Shown piece after piece: positions 35,903 to 45,263 of a stretch of DNA of 59,826 bases. The position numbers and the translations under genes were made by a program. Positions within the stretch are counted from its first letter, which is position 1. Each line of letters starts with the position of its first letter. The notes under the pieces are model-generated. The model saw only the letters and a list, made by a program, of their open reading frames with translations, had not been told where the DNA came from and did no database searches. Source of the DNA: Acidimicrobiaceae bacterium (GTDB lineage Bacteria > Actinomycetota > Acidimicrobiia > Acidimicrobiales > RAAP-2); the NCBI GenBank assembly GCA_003142095.1, contig PLON01000060.1, positions 31,344 to 91,169 of the forward strand. The letters run 5' to 3'.

Positions 35903-36958
35903 ATGGCAACCGACGACCGCTCGAAGGCCCTCGACGCTGCGCTCAGCCAAATCGAAAAGCAGTTCGGTAAGGGCTCGATCATGCGCATGGGTGAGACCAT
36001 GAACTTCAACATCGAGTCGATCCCAACCGGCGCCCTCGCTCTCGACATGGCGCTCGGTATTGGCGGTCTACCGCGCGGACGCATCGTCGAGCTCTACGGT
36101 CCCGAGTCCTCGGGTAAGTCAACCCTCGCGATGCACGTGGTGGCCGAAGCACAACGCAACGGTGGCGTGTGTGCCTACATCGATGCCGAGCACGCCATGG
36201 ACCCCGTCTACGCGCGCGCTATTGGCGTGAACGTGGACGACCTCCTCATCAGCCAACCTGATACCGGAGAGCAGGCATTAGAGATCTGCGACATGCTGAT
36301 TCGTTCAGGTGCGCTCGACGTGATTGTCATCGACTCGGTGGCCGCGCTGACGCCTCGCGCCGAGATCGAAGGCGATATGGGTGACACTCACGTTGGTCTC
36401 CAAGCTCGACTCATGAGCCAGGCTCTTCGCAAGCTGACCGGAGGTCTGTCGAAGTCCAACACAGTTGCAATTTTCATAAACCAACTGAGAGAAAAGATAG
36501 GAATCAGTTACGGAAACCCTGAGGTAACGCCCGGTGGCCGTGCATTAAAGTTCTATGCCTCAGTCCGTCTCGACATTCGTCGCATTGAATCAATCAAGGA
36601 CGGAACGGACATCGTCGGCAACCGCACTCGTGTCAAGGTTGTGAAGAACAAGTGCGCCGCGCCCTTTCGCCAAGCCGAGTTCGACATCATGTATGGCCAG
36701 GGCATCAGCCGCGAAGGTTCAGTCCTCGACGTCGGTGTGGAACTGGGCTTCGTGAAGAAGGCCGGTGCGTGGTTCACCTACGAGGGTGAGCAGATGGGCC
36801 AGGGCCGCGAAAACGTGAAGATGTTCCTGCGCGAGAACCCTCAGACCATGGCCGAGATTGATGAGCGCGTGCGCGCACACCTCGCCGAGGCGCTGATTCC
36901 TGACGTGGTGGGTGCCGACGCCGGTATCGACATCGACGCTCCTCTCAGCCTCGACTGA
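35903..36958 (+). CDS. recA: Recombinase RecA
   Basis: 351 residues: Walker [10 protein letters not shown] (66-74), [20 protein letters not shown] (about 142-161), loop L1/L2 regions and NQLREKIG, with a normal acidic C-terminus. It forms filaments on single-stranded DNA for recombination and triggers LexA self-cleavage. ATG 35903 has AAGGAG seven bases upstream; an in-frame GTG at 35879 is less likely. No intein. A stretch at about 36456-36560 uses AT-rich, otherwise rare codons (see findings). No recX follows. Confidence 0.97.
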   Translation: MATDDRSKALDAALSQIEKQFGKGSIMRMGETMNFNIESIPTGALALDMALGIGGLPRGRIVELYGPESSGKSTLAMHVVAEAQRNGGVCAYIDAEHAMDPVYARAIGVNVDDLLISQPDTGEQALEICDMLIRSGALDVIVIDSVAALTPRAEIEGDMGDTHVGLQARLMSQALRKLTGGLSKSNTVAIFINQLREKIGISYGNPEVTPGGRALKFYASVRLDIRRIESIKDGTDIVGNRTRVKVVKNKCAAPFRQAEFDIMYGQGISREGSVLDVGVELGFVKKAGAWFTYEGEQMGQGRENVKMFLRENPQTMAEIDERVRAHLAEALIPDVVGADAGIDIDAPLSLD

Positions 36959-36969
36959 TCACCCGCTCT

Positions 36970-36991
36970 GACGAGATTGTGTGATCTCGTC
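36970..36991 (+). terminator. Stem-loop after recA
   Basis: GACGAGAT and ATCTCGTC form an 8-bp stem with a six-base loop (TGTGTG), eleven bases after the recA stop codon. No T tract. The remaining 36992-37187 shows no gene I can support. Confidence 0.5.
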
Positions 36992-37200
36992 GGCTGAAGT
37001 GTCTCGTCGAAACGCGAACGTGAAGTCTGGCCAGATCGTGGTGTTGCGGCCCTCGCAATTGAGATACCAGCTGGAGCAACCGGTTCCCCAGACGGTGCTC
37101 GGTAACTCGGCCGCCGAAACCGAATCCTACGATCGCGACATCCACCATGGTGCGACGATACACAGATCTCGATATTTGCTTGCGAAGTAGCGTGAGGCAG

Positions 37201-37839
37201 GTGACTTTGCGACTTCAATTACGCCGGTTCCTAGGCGCCCGTATTCGCCAATGGCGACGTTTCGCGAATGAAGTCGCCACTGTCGGACCACACGACGACT
37301 ACGCCAAGATGTTTCACTATTTTGGCTACCGCGCTGCGCTGATGGCGCCCCACGGCGTCATCTACAACGAGCGCTACCTCTCCATCGGCGATGAAACGCT
37401 GATTGGTCCCAACGTCTGTTTGACCGCGGGCATCAACGGCGACCAGGAAATGCTCGCGACTCCGACGGTATCCATTGGGCGGCGGTGCGTGATCGGACGG
37501 GGTTCGCACATCATCGGCCACTGGTCGATCGAACTCGGCGACGAGATTCAAACCGGACCGTACGTGTACATCACCGACCAGAACCACTCCTACGAGGACA
37601 CGGACAAACCCGTTGGCTGGCAGACACCCAGTGAGGCGGCGGTAAAGATCGGCTCCGGAAGCTGGCTCGGGGCCAACGTCGTCATACTTCCCGGCACGAC
37701 ACTCGGCAAAAACACGACGGTTGCGGCCGGCGCCGTGGTGCGCGGCACATTTCCCGACCGCGTGGTGCTCGGAGGAGTACCGGCGAAGGTGTTGCGTCAC
37801 TACGTAGAGGGCGAGGGCTGGGTGGCCGGTCCGCTGTGA
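37201..37839 (+). CDS. Hexapeptide-repeat (left-handed beta-helix) acyltransferase
   Basis: About 212 residues with many hexapeptide turns: LSIGDETLIGPNVCLTAG, VSIGRRCVIGRGSHI, VKIGSGSWLGANVVILPG and GAVVRGTFPDRVVLGGVPAKV, plus the catalytic-type histidine in DQNHSY near 140. This is the maltose/xenobiotic acetyltransferase-like fold; it moves an acetyl or similar group onto a sugar or small molecule as a trimer. GTG 37201 follows TAGCGT (37188-37193) by seven bases and is preferred to 37147. Its stop overlaps the MFS start by four bases. Confidence 0.82.
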   Translation: MTLRLQLRRFLGARIRQWRRFANEVATVGPHDDYAKMFHYFGYRAALMAPHGVIYNERYLSIGDETLIGPNVCLTAGINGDQEMLATPTVSIGRRCVIGRGSHIIGHWSIELGDEIQTGPYVYITDQNHSYEDTDKPVGWQTPSEAAVKIGSGSWLGANVVILPGTTLGKNTTVAAGAVVRGTFPDRVVLGGVPAKVLRHYVEGEGWVAGPL

Positions 37840-39110
37840 GCCAAAGTTTCTTCGGTCTTGACCTCACGCCGCTACGTCAGTCGGCGCAGTACCGCCGTCT
37901 CTACACGGCGGGCTTCATCTCGATGCTCGGCTCGCAAGCGACTTACGTCGCGGTGCCGTTTCAGCTGCGTCTGTTGACACACTCGACGCTCGCGGTCGGC
38001 TCGATTGGTCTCGTCGAGTTGGCGCCTCTCGTCGTCTTCGGTCTCTACGGCGGCGTTCTCGCCGATCGGATGAATCGGCGCCGTCTCATTCTCATTATGG
38101 AGCTCGTGTTGATGGCGTCCACGGCGCTGCTGCTCGCGAACGCGCTGCTCGCACATCCCATTACCTGGATCCTCTATTTCGACGCCGGCATTGTCGCCGC
38201 GGCCTCGAGCCTGCAAAGCCCGAGTGTCTCGGCTATGAATCAAATCTTCGTATCGCCCGATCTGCAGCGTTCGGCCTCGGTGCTCGCCAACGTGAGTGGC
38301 ACGACGGCCTCCATCATCGGGCCGGCTCTCGGCGGCATCCTGGCTGTCGCCTTCGGCCCCGGATCGGTCTACTTTGCGAACGTCGTCACCTTCAGCGTGT
38401 CGCTCTATCTCCTGTACCGACTTCACGCGACACCGCCGCCCGAACTGTCCAGTGAGGGCGTCATCGAATCGATGCGCGAGGGGATCAGCTACGCGAAGAG
38501 TCGTCCCGACATTGTGGGTACCTACGTCGTCGACCTTCTGGCGATGATTCTGGCCTTCCCCATCGTGATGCTGCCCTTCGTGGCCGCGCGCTTTCACGAG
38601 TCGTACGCGCTCGCGATCCTCTACTGCGCGTTGCCGGTCGGAGCGCTGATTGCGACGTTGACCTCGCGTTGGACGCGACGCGTTCATCGTTACGGTCGGG
38701 CTATTGTCGTGGCCGCCGCCTTGTGGGGCCTCGGGATCGCGCTATTCGGCGACTCCTCGACGCTCTGGCTTGTGCTCCTCGGACTCGCCGTCGCGGGCGG
38801 CGCCGACTCGATTAGCGGCATCTTTCGTAACACCATGTGGAACGAATCCATCCCACCCGACGTTCGCGGTCGCATGGCCGGCATCGAGATGATCTCCTAC
38901 TCACTCGGTCCAACCGCGGGCCAGTTCCGCGCCGGCGTGATGGCCGCCTGGACCACGCTGCGCTTCTCTCTCACGTTTGGCGGGCTCGCGTGCACGGGCT
39001 TCGTCGGAGTGGTGACCGCCGCGCTGCCGTCGCTCTGGAGCTTCGACGCGCGCAGTGACGAGCACGTGGCCGAAGTGCGCGCTCTTCGCGAAGGCGACGT
39101 TTCGTTCTAG
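37836..39110 (+). CDS. MFS transporter (EntS/MFS_3-like)
   Basis: 424 residues, about twelve hydrophobic segments, with the N-half signature GLYGGVLADRMNRRRLI (motif A, near 80) and a C-half repeat LTSRWTRRVHRYGRAIV. The start (LRQSAQYRRLYTAGFISMLGSQ) matches the branch of enterobactin exporter EntS and macrolide-efflux-like proteins. Substrate unknown. Co-transcribed with the acyltransferase, so export of an acylated product is possible (inference). Confidence 0.83.
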   Translation: MSQSFFGLDLTPLRQSAQYRRLYTAGFISMLGSQATYVAVPFQLRLLTHSTLAVGSIGLVELAPLVVFGLYGGVLADRMNRRRLILIMELVLMASTALLLANALLAHPITWILYFDAGIVAAASSLQSPSVSAMNQIFVSPDLQRSASVLANVSGTTASIIGPALGGILAVAFGPGSVYFANVVTFSVSLYLLYRLHATPPPELSSEGVIESMREGISYAKSRPDIVGTYVVDLLAMILAFPIVMLPFVAARFHESYALAILYCALPVGALIATLTSRWTRRVHRYGRAIVVAAALWGLGIALFGDSSTLWLVLLGLAVAGGADSISGIFRNTMWNESIPPDVRGRMAGIEMISYSLGPTAGQFRAGVMAAWTTLRFSLTFGGLACTGFVGVVTAALPSLWSFDARSDEHVAEVRALREGDVSF

Positions 39111-39140
39111 GCCCACGCAGTAACCATCTACGCTTTCTCC

Positions 39141-40322
39141 ATGTCCCGTTCCACTTTTCTCGTCACGGTGAGCGGGCCGGACCGCCGCGGCGTGGGCGCC
39201 GAGCTCTTTAGTGCTCTGCGCGATCTCGAAGGTGAGGATGTGCGCCTGATGGACGTAGCCCAGATCACTATTCGTGGAACACTCGTGCTCTGCGCCGAGG
39301 TGAGTGCGGAGTCGCCCTTGACCCACGACGCGCTCGTCGCGTCGATCGCGAAGCGCCCCATCGCTAAAGACGGCATGACGGCCTCGGTCGTTGCCGTCAC
39401 CCCGAGCGACGCGGTTGAGGGACGGCGCCTGCTCGTGACCATGCTCGCCCCAACCATCTCGGCCGGCCAGCTCGAGGGCATCTTTCACGCCATCGCCGAG
39501 AGCGACGCGACCTGTGAGCGCATTGTTCATCTCGCGAGTTACCCCGTGGACTGTTACGAATTGATTGTGATCGGTCCCGATCACGCGAGGCTCCGCGAGG
39601 CGCTGACGACCGTCGCCGACGCGTGCGGGCTCGACCTCGCAGTTCAGCGCGCCGGGCTGCACCGGCGTTCGAAGCACCTCGTCGTGATGGACGCTGACTC
39701 GACGCTTCTCCAGGACGAAGTGATCGACCTGCTTGGCGCGGCGTCGGGTCGGGCCGAGGAAGTCGCCGCCATCACCCACGCGTCGATGAATGGCGAGATC
39801 GACTTCGCGGAAGCTCTTCGCCAACGGGTGGCCCTGCTCGAAGGGCTGCCGGCCAGTGTTCTCGACGAAGTCCGCGCGTCGCTGCGCCTGACCCCCGGTG
39901 CGCGAACGTTGCTGCGCACCCTGCAGCGCCTCGGCTACGTGCCCGCGGTTGTCTCGGGCGGATTTCTCGAAGTCCTCGGACCGCTACTCGAGGAGCTTGA
40001 CGTCACCCACGTGGCCGCCAATCGTCTCGAGATTGAAGGCGGCGTCTTGACCGGACGAGTGCTCGGCGAGATCGTGGACCGCGCCGGCAAGGCCCGTGCT
40101 CTCGAGCGCTTCGCCGCCGAGGTGGGGGTTCCCCTCGAACAGACCGTCGCGGTCGGTGACGGCGCGAACGACATCGACATGATTTCGCTCGCTGGCCTCG
40201 GCATCGCCTTCAACGCCAAAGCGGTTGTTCAAGCCCACGCCGACACCGCGCTCTCGGTGCCCTACCTCGACGCGGTGCTCTATTTTCTCGGGATCAGTCG
40301 CGAGGAGATCGAGGCCACCTAA
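39141..40322 (+). CDS. serB: Phosphoserine phosphatase (ACT-ACT-HAD)
   Basis: 393 residues: two N-terminal ACT-like regions (about 5-90 and 95-172) followed by a HAD phosphatase domain with DADST (D184 nucleophile, D186), SGGF and GDGANDIDMI. This is the last step of serine synthesis; the ACT region gives serine feedback. The architecture matches mycobacterial SerB2. ATG 39141 is six bases after TACGCT (39129-39134). Confidence 0.94.
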   Translation: MSRSTFLVTVSGPDRRGVGAELFSALRDLEGEDVRLMDVAQITIRGTLVLCAEVSAESPLTHDALVASIAKRPIAKDGMTASVVAVTPSDAVEGRRLLVTMLAPTISAGQLEGIFHAIAESDATCERIVHLASYPVDCYELIVIGPDHARLREALTTVADACGLDLAVQRAGLHRRSKHLVVMDADSTLLQDEVIDLLGAASGRAEEVAAITHASMNGEIDFAEALRQRVALLEGLPASVLDEVRASLRLTPGARTLLRTLQRLGYVPAVVSGGFLEVLGPLLEELDVTHVAANRLEIEGGVLTGRVLGEIVDRAGKARALERFAAEVGVPLEQTVAVGDGANDIDMISLAGLGIAFNAKAVVQAHADTALSVPYLDAVLYFLGISREEIEAT

Positions 40323-40393
40323 GCAGTGATCCTGCAGAAGGAGTCGTCGTTACCTGGTAGTAATGTCTGCGACAGTACGACGGAGGGGGAACC

Positions 40394-40594
40394 GTGAAGG
40401 TGGTCATCGACGCCGATCTCTGTCAGGGACAGGGTCGTTGCTTCTCAATTGCGCCGAGCATCTTCGGCTTCGACGATCTCGGTAACGGTGTCGTCCTCGG
40501 CGACGGCACGCTCACCGAGGAGACTCTCGAACTGGCCCGCCTGGCCCAAGCGAACTGCCCGGAGCACGCGATCTTCATCGAGGGCGACGAATGA
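40394..40594 (+). CDS. Single-cluster ferredoxin, P450 redox partner
   Basis: 66 residues with cysteines C10, C16 (CQGQGRC) and C55 (NCPEHAI): three ligands, the pattern of a [3Fe-4S] ferredoxin. Such small ferredoxins pass electrons to a neighbouring cytochrome P450, and the stop here overlaps the P450 start (ATGA). GTG 40394 has GGAGGGGG upstream. Confidence 0.9.
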   Translation: MKVVIDADLCQGQGRCFSIAPSIFGFDDLGNGVVLGDGTLTEETLELARLAQANCPEHAIFIEGDE

Positions 40595-41799
40595 GCGACA
40601 AGCCCCCGGTTCAAGATTTCGCGACGGACTTCGACCACACCGACACCGCGTGGGTCAAGGATCCCTACCCGATCTGGCAGGACCTACGCGAGCGTTGTCC
40701 GGTGGCGCACACCGATCGCTACGGCGGCGCGTGGTTTCCCGCGACGCACGCCGGCGTGTCGACGATCGCGAAGGACACCGAACACTTCACGAGCCGCGCC
40801 GTGATCATGGAAGTGGGTCGTCCCGGCGAGGAGGCGTTACCCGCGCCAATCGGCGTCGCGCCGCCCATCACCTCGGACCCACCCTTTCACCAGATTGCGC
40901 GCAGGCTCATCCTGCCCGCCTTCGCGCCGGGAGTGATCAATGAGCTCGAGCCCCAGATTCGAGAAGTCTGTCGCGGTCTGCTCGAGCGATTCGGCGACGA
41001 CGAAGAAGTGAATGCGTCGTGGGATTACGCCCGGCTCATTCCACCGTCCGTGATTCGCCAGATGCTCGGCTTTCCCGAAGAGGATACCGAGCGCTTCATC
41101 GAGATCGTTCACATGATCACCGAATCCGTCGACAACTCCGAAGAGCAGCGCCTCGCGGAGTTCGAACCGATTGAGGCCTACTTCGTCCAACAGATCGAAG
41201 ACCACCAGGCCAATCCCCGTGACGACCTCACCACGTTTCTCTTGAACGCCGAGATCGATGGCCAGAAGCTTTCGCTCGAGCACGTCTTTGGCACGATTGT
41301 TCTCATTCTCGTCGCCGGCATCGACACCACCTGGGGCGCGATCGGCGCGTCCCTCTGGCATCTCGCGCACCACCCCGAGGATCTCGCGCGACTTGTCAAT
41401 GAGCCCGACCTCATGCCCGTCGCCGTCGAAGAGTTCCTGCGTTATTACGCGCCCGTCACGATGGCGCGCCTCGTGAAAGAGGACATGGAGTACTTGGGCT
41501 GTCCCATGAAGGAGTACGACTGGATCCTGCTGGGCTTTCCGGCGGCCAACCGCGATCCGGTCGTCTTCAAAGACGCCGACCAGTTCATCATCGACCGGGC
41601 CGAGAACCGCCACGTGGCCTTCGGCCTCGGCATCCATCGCTGCATCGGATCGAACCTGGCGCGCCTCGAACTGCGGGTCGCGATCGAGGAGTTCATCGCG
41701 CGCTACCCGCGCTTCGAACTCGCCGAACCCTCGGCCGTCACCTGGGCCCCGGGTCAGATTCGCGGGCCGCGCCAACTGCCGCTACGGATACTTGAGTGA
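40591..41799 (+). CDS. Cytochrome P450 (bacterial class I)
   Basis: 402 residues. I-helix AGIDTT (242-247) with the proton-relay D-T-T, K-helix E281-x-x-R284, and heme loop FGLGIHRCIG with cysteine C351. It is soluble. It hydroxylates an unknown substrate using electrons from the ferredoxin encoded just upstream. The front block WVKDPYPIWQDLRERCPVAH and the AVTWAPGQIRGPRQLPLR end are shared almost word for word with the next gene, so the two are a recent tandem duplication. No ferredoxin reductase gene lies nearby. Confidence 0.94.
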   Translation: MSDKPPVQDFATDFDHTDTAWVKDPYPIWQDLRERCPVAHTDRYGGAWFPATHAGVSTIAKDTEHFTSRAVIMEVGRPGEEALPAPIGVAPPITSDPPFHQIARRLILPAFAPGVINELEPQIREVCRGLLERFGDDEEVNASWDYARLIPPSVIRQMLGFPEEDTERFIEIVHMITESVDNSEEQRLAEFEPIEAYFVQQIEDHQANPRDDLTTFLLNAEIDGQKLSLEHVFGTIVLILVAGIDTTWGAIGASLWHLAHHPEDLARLVNEPDLMPVAVEEFLRYYAPVTMARLVKEDMEYLGCPMKEYDWILLGFPAANRDPVVFKDADQFIIDRAENRHVAFGLGIHRCIGSNLARLELRVAIEEFIARYPRFELAEPSAVTWAPGQIRGPRQLPLRILE

Positions 41800-43020
41800 C
41801 GACGGACTTCGACGCGAAGCGCGAAGTGGTCGACTTCGCGACCGACTGGGATCACACCGATCCCGCGTGGGTGAACGATCCTTACCCGATCTGGCAGGAT
41901 CTGCGCGAGCGTTGTCCGGTGGCGCACACCGATCGCTACGCCGGAGGATGGTTTCCTACGACCCACGAAATGGTGTCGAGCGTCGCGAACGACACCGAGC
42001 ACTTCACCAGCCGCTCGGTCGTGATCTCGAACAACAAGTTCCCGCCGAACGCCATTGCGCCCATCGGGGGGGGCACCGCCCATCACGTCGGACCCGCCTT
42101 TTCATCAGATTGCGCGCCGACTGATTCTTCCCGCCTTCGCGCCCGGCCCGGTTAACGCCATGGAGCCCCAAGTGAGGACCCTCTGTGCGAAGCATCTCGA
42201 CACTCTCGGCGATCGACGCGAGATTGACGCGAGCGCGGACTACGCCCAGTTCATCTCGCCGGGCGTCATCGCCACCATGCTGGGCTTTCCCGAGAAGGAC
42301 GAGGATCTCTTTCGCGACTTCGTGCACCTCGTGCTCAACCTCGTGGACCTGTTGCCGGAGGTGCGCGGAGCGATGTTCTTGCCGATGGCTGAATACTTTG
42401 ACGCCCAGATCGAAGACCACCTGCAGAATCCCCGCGACGACTTCACGAGCTATCTGCTCAACGTCGAAGTGGGCGGTCAGAAACTCGCCCCCGAGCACGT
42501 CCGCGGCACGATGGTGCTCACTCTCATCGCGGGCATTGACACGACGTGGTCGGCGATCGGCTCAGCAATTTGGCACCTCGCTCAGAACCCGGACGATCTC
42601 GCGCGACTGGTCAACGAGCCCGATCTCATGCCCGTCGCGGTTGAGGAGTTCTTGCGTTTCTACGCGCCGGTCACGATGGCCCGCATGGTCAAAGAGGACA
42701 TGGACTTCTACGGCTGTCCCATGAAGAAGGACGACTGGGTGTTACTGGGGTTTCCGGCCGCTAATCGTGACCCCGAAGTTTTCGAGGACGCGGACAAGTT
42801 CGTTATCGATCGCTCCATCAACCGGCACGCTGCCTTCGGTCTCGGCATTCACCGCTGCGTCGGGTCGAACCTCGCCCGGATGGAGTTGCGCGTCGCCATC
42901 GAAGAGTTCATTGCGCGCTACCCGCGCTTTGAACTCTCAGACCCGGGCGCCGTGACCTGGGCGCCCGGACAAGTTCGTGGACCGCGCGCGATTCCGCTTC
43001 GCGTTCTTGCCACAAACTGA
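41796..43020 (+). pseudogene. Second cytochrome P450, frameshifted at a G8 tract
   Basis: Reads as a full P450 except for one frame change. The first frame (from GTG 41796, overlapping the previous stop) gives the N-terminal ~90 residues up to IAPIGG; the rest, from PPITSDPPFHQ through AGIDTT and FGLGIHRCVG (heme cysteine) to the end at 43020, is in another frame. The switch lies at a run of eight G (42066-42073); seven G would restore IGGAPPIT exactly as in the paralogue. Everything after is undamaged, so this is a fresh mutation, a slippage switch or a sequencing/assembly error rather than old decay. Confidence 0.88.
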
Positions 43021-43052
43021 ACCTACGAAATGGAGCCTGTGGGCGAGCTTGT

Positions 43053-44198
43053 CTAAACGTCGCGCTTGGCCATTCGCCACGCGCCGAGAGCGGTCCAAAC
43101 GACAAACCACGCGATGATCACGCAGATCGCGACGGGCGTCGACTCGGTGACGCCTACCGGAGCGCCGTTACCGCTGTTGCCAAAGACGGCGGGTAAAGCG
43201 CTTGGTTCGATATGCGCCATGGCCAAGCCGACTAAGCCGCGTTGGGCGTTAATGAGATGAGGAATGACGCTGTGTAAGAGCAACGGCGTCAGTATCACTT
43301 CCAAGATAATCATCAACACGACCGGGACCGTTCTCTGGCCCATCAAGGACGCCAGTCCGAGTCCGATGACGAACCCGAGCGCCGCTTCGAGTTCAATCCA
43401 CAGTCCCGTTTCGATCATCAACGAGTCCGACGGAGAGCGAAAGGTCTTCGCGTAGTCCGTGTAGTTCTGATTCGCGATGGCGATTGCTAACTTGTGCAGC
43501 TGCGCCTTCGTCGGTGGGGCGATCGTCGCACCGCTTGGCGACTTGACATTGGTGACTATGCCGTTCGGTCCACAGGGCACGTTGATCTGGAGAGGCCCGT
43601 TGTAGCTAAAGCGACAGATGGCCGTACCGGGGTGGGCGTCGGCCCACGATACAAAGGCGGTGCGGCTCATCCCGGGTGCCAGGTTCACGCCGTCGTAGTT
43701 GACCTTCGGAGGTGCCGCCAAACAGCACACTGCGCAGACGATCGTGAATCCGACCGCGACGAGTGGAACAAGGATGGCGAGTCCCGCGGGAATTCGTGCG
43801 AGGTACAGCGCCACCCGGGAACGGCCGGTCACGACGAGGTGGCGAAAGACCCCTTCGGTGAGGTCAACTGATCCCGCGGTGCAGCCGAGAGTGGCCGCGA
43901 CGATGAAGCCAAACACAAACAGGGCGCCGTCCACGATTCCGCTAAAGGTGTTGTAGCCACCCGCGGGACCGTAGGAGCGAGGATCGAAGGCGTGGGCGAG
44001 CAACCGTATGGTGAGAAAGATCACCGGAAGTCCGATGAAAACGACGATGAGAGCGGCCATGAGACCGCGCCGCTTTCGCAGTTCCATGATCCTGGTCGTA
44101 ATCATGGCGCCGGTCGGGATGGGTGAGCCGCGATGGTCGACAGCGAGTGAGGCTGGAGTCAGGCGCGGGGCGGACTCGGTTGCGGGGGTCGTCGTCAT
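43053..44198 (-). CDS. ABC-2 type transporter permease
   Basis: About 381 residues with six or more hydrophobic segments, an N-terminal cytosolic tail, and an extracellular insert of ~100 residues between helices (about 185-270) that contains cysteines (AICRF, NVPCGPNG). ATG 44198 overlaps the stop of the ATPase gene (ATGA), so the pair forms one exporter. Cargo unknown; such pairs export lipids, peptides or antibiotics. Confidence 0.8.
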   Translation of the reverse strand: MTTTPATESAPRLTPASLAVDHRGSPIPTGAMITTRIMELRKRRGLMAALIVVFIGLPVIFLTIRLLAHAFDPRSYGPAGGYNTFSGIVDGALFVFGFIVAATLGCTAGSVDLTEGVFRHLVVTGRSRVALYLARIPAGLAILVPLVAVGFTIVCAVCCLAAPPKVNYDGVNLAPGMSRTAFVSWADAHPGTAICRFSYNGPLQINVPCGPNGIVTNVKSPSGATIAPPTKAQLHKLAIAIANQNYTDYAKTFRSPSDSLMIETGLWIELEAALGFVIGLGLASLMGQRTVPVVLMIILEVILTPLLLHSVIPHLINAQRGLVGLAMAHIEPSALPAVFGNSGNGAPVGVTESTPVAICVIIAWFVVWTALGAWRMAKRDV

Positions 44199-45166
44199 TC
44201 CGGTGCTCCCAATCGGCTCGTGACTTCGAGGAACCATGACTCGAGCGACGCCTGATTGGCCTCGAGGCGATACACCGCAATGCCCCCTTCTACCAGTACT
44301 CGGTTAACTTCGGCGATCACTTCTCGCTTGGTATCGGGCGCGAGGCCAATATTCAAGCCTTCATCGGACACCGTGACGTTGGAACCAAAAGCAGTCCTCG
44401 CGACGAGATCGCGCGCCGCCGAGGGGGTCGAACATTCGATGCGAAGTTCGAACGCGGTGCCCGACAGCAACTCCGTGATGGCCCCTTGGCGGATGACTTT
44501 TCCGTGATCGACAATGGCCACAGCGTCACAGGTTCTTTCAATCTCATCGAGGAGGTGCGACGAGAGCATCACCGTTCGACCTTCCTTGACGAATGACCGG
44601 ATCATCTCGCGCATGTCCTGCATTCCGGCGGGGTCGAGCCCGTTCATTGGCTCATCGAGGATGAGCAACTGCGGGTCACCGAGCAGACAACACGCCACAC
44701 CGAGACGCTGGCGCATGCCCATGGAGTACTTAGAGACCCGATCGTTCGCGCGCTGGCTCAGACCGACTCGTTCGAGCGACGCGTCAATGCGATCCATGGC
44801 TGCGGGTTCGCGCGCGGCGGCCATGATCCGGAGATTTTGGCGCCCGGTGAGATGTCCGTGGAATCGGGGTTCGTCAACGATTGCCCCGACCCTCACCAGC
44901 GCTCGGTCGCGGTGGCGAGGAACCGGGAAACCGAGGAGTGACATCGTTCCGCCATCGGCGTGCGTGAGGCCGAGTAGTACACGAATGAGTGTCGTCTTGC
45001 CGGCGCCGTTGGGTCCGAGGTACCCGAAGGCGCTGCCTCGAGGAACGCGAAGGTCCACGCCATCGACGGCGTTACTGTTGCCGAATCGTTTGGTCAAACC
45101 CCGTGTTTCTACGGCCAACGAGTCGTCCCCTGCGGGCACGGTGGTGTCAAGGACTGCACTGCTCAC
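44195..45166 (-). CDS. ABC transporter ATP-binding protein
   Basis: 323 residues: Walker A GPNGAGKTT near 52, Q-loop near VGAIVDEP, signature YSMGMRQRLG (the SMGM form common in CcmA/BcrA-type exporters), Walker B LLILDEPMNGLDP and the switch histidine in SSHLLDE. A C-terminal ~90-residue domain with an ACT-like pattern follows, as in BcrA/YhaQ-type ATPases. First gene of the pair; start GTG 45166, no clear ribosome site. 45167-45263 contains nothing I can identify. Confidence 0.9.
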   Translation of the reverse strand: MSSAVLDTTVPAGDDSLAVETRGLTKRFGNSNAVDGVDLRVPRGSAFGYLGPNGAGKTTLIRVLLGLTHADGGTMSLLGFPVPRHRDRALVRVGAIVDEPRFHGHLTGRQNLRIMAAAREPAAMDRIDASLERVGLSQRANDRVSKYSMGMRQRLGVACCLLGDPQLLILDEPMNGLDPAGMQDMREMIRSFVKEGRTVMLSSHLLDEIERTCDAVAIVDHGKVIRQGAITELLSGTAFELRIECSTPSAARDLVARTAFGSNVTVSDEGLNIGLAPDTKREVIAEVNRVLVEGGIAVYRLEANQASLESWFLEVTSRLGAPE

Positions 45167-45263
45167 TGAGTGATTCCCGGCTGCGCTGACGGTGGCTTCA
45201 TGCCATCAGCATAGAAAAGCGCGGTCTCGAGAGGTATGAGGGCAAACCCTGAGAGCACCCGGG

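Noticed and set aside
35903-36958. Intein in recA
   Set aside because: The protein has normal RecA length and continuity; only codon use is odd in one patch.
36945-37163. Minus-strand ORF opening MVDVAIVGFGFGG after recA
   Set aside because: The start looks like a Rossmann nucleotide-binding motif, but nothing after it follows a dehydrogenase pattern, it has no ribosome site or -10 box, and it overlaps the recA terminator. Chance resemblance.
40591-43020. Assembly duplication as the source of the two P450 genes
   Set aside because: The copies differ throughout at the protein level and in length, so they are true paralogues and not a repeated contig segment.
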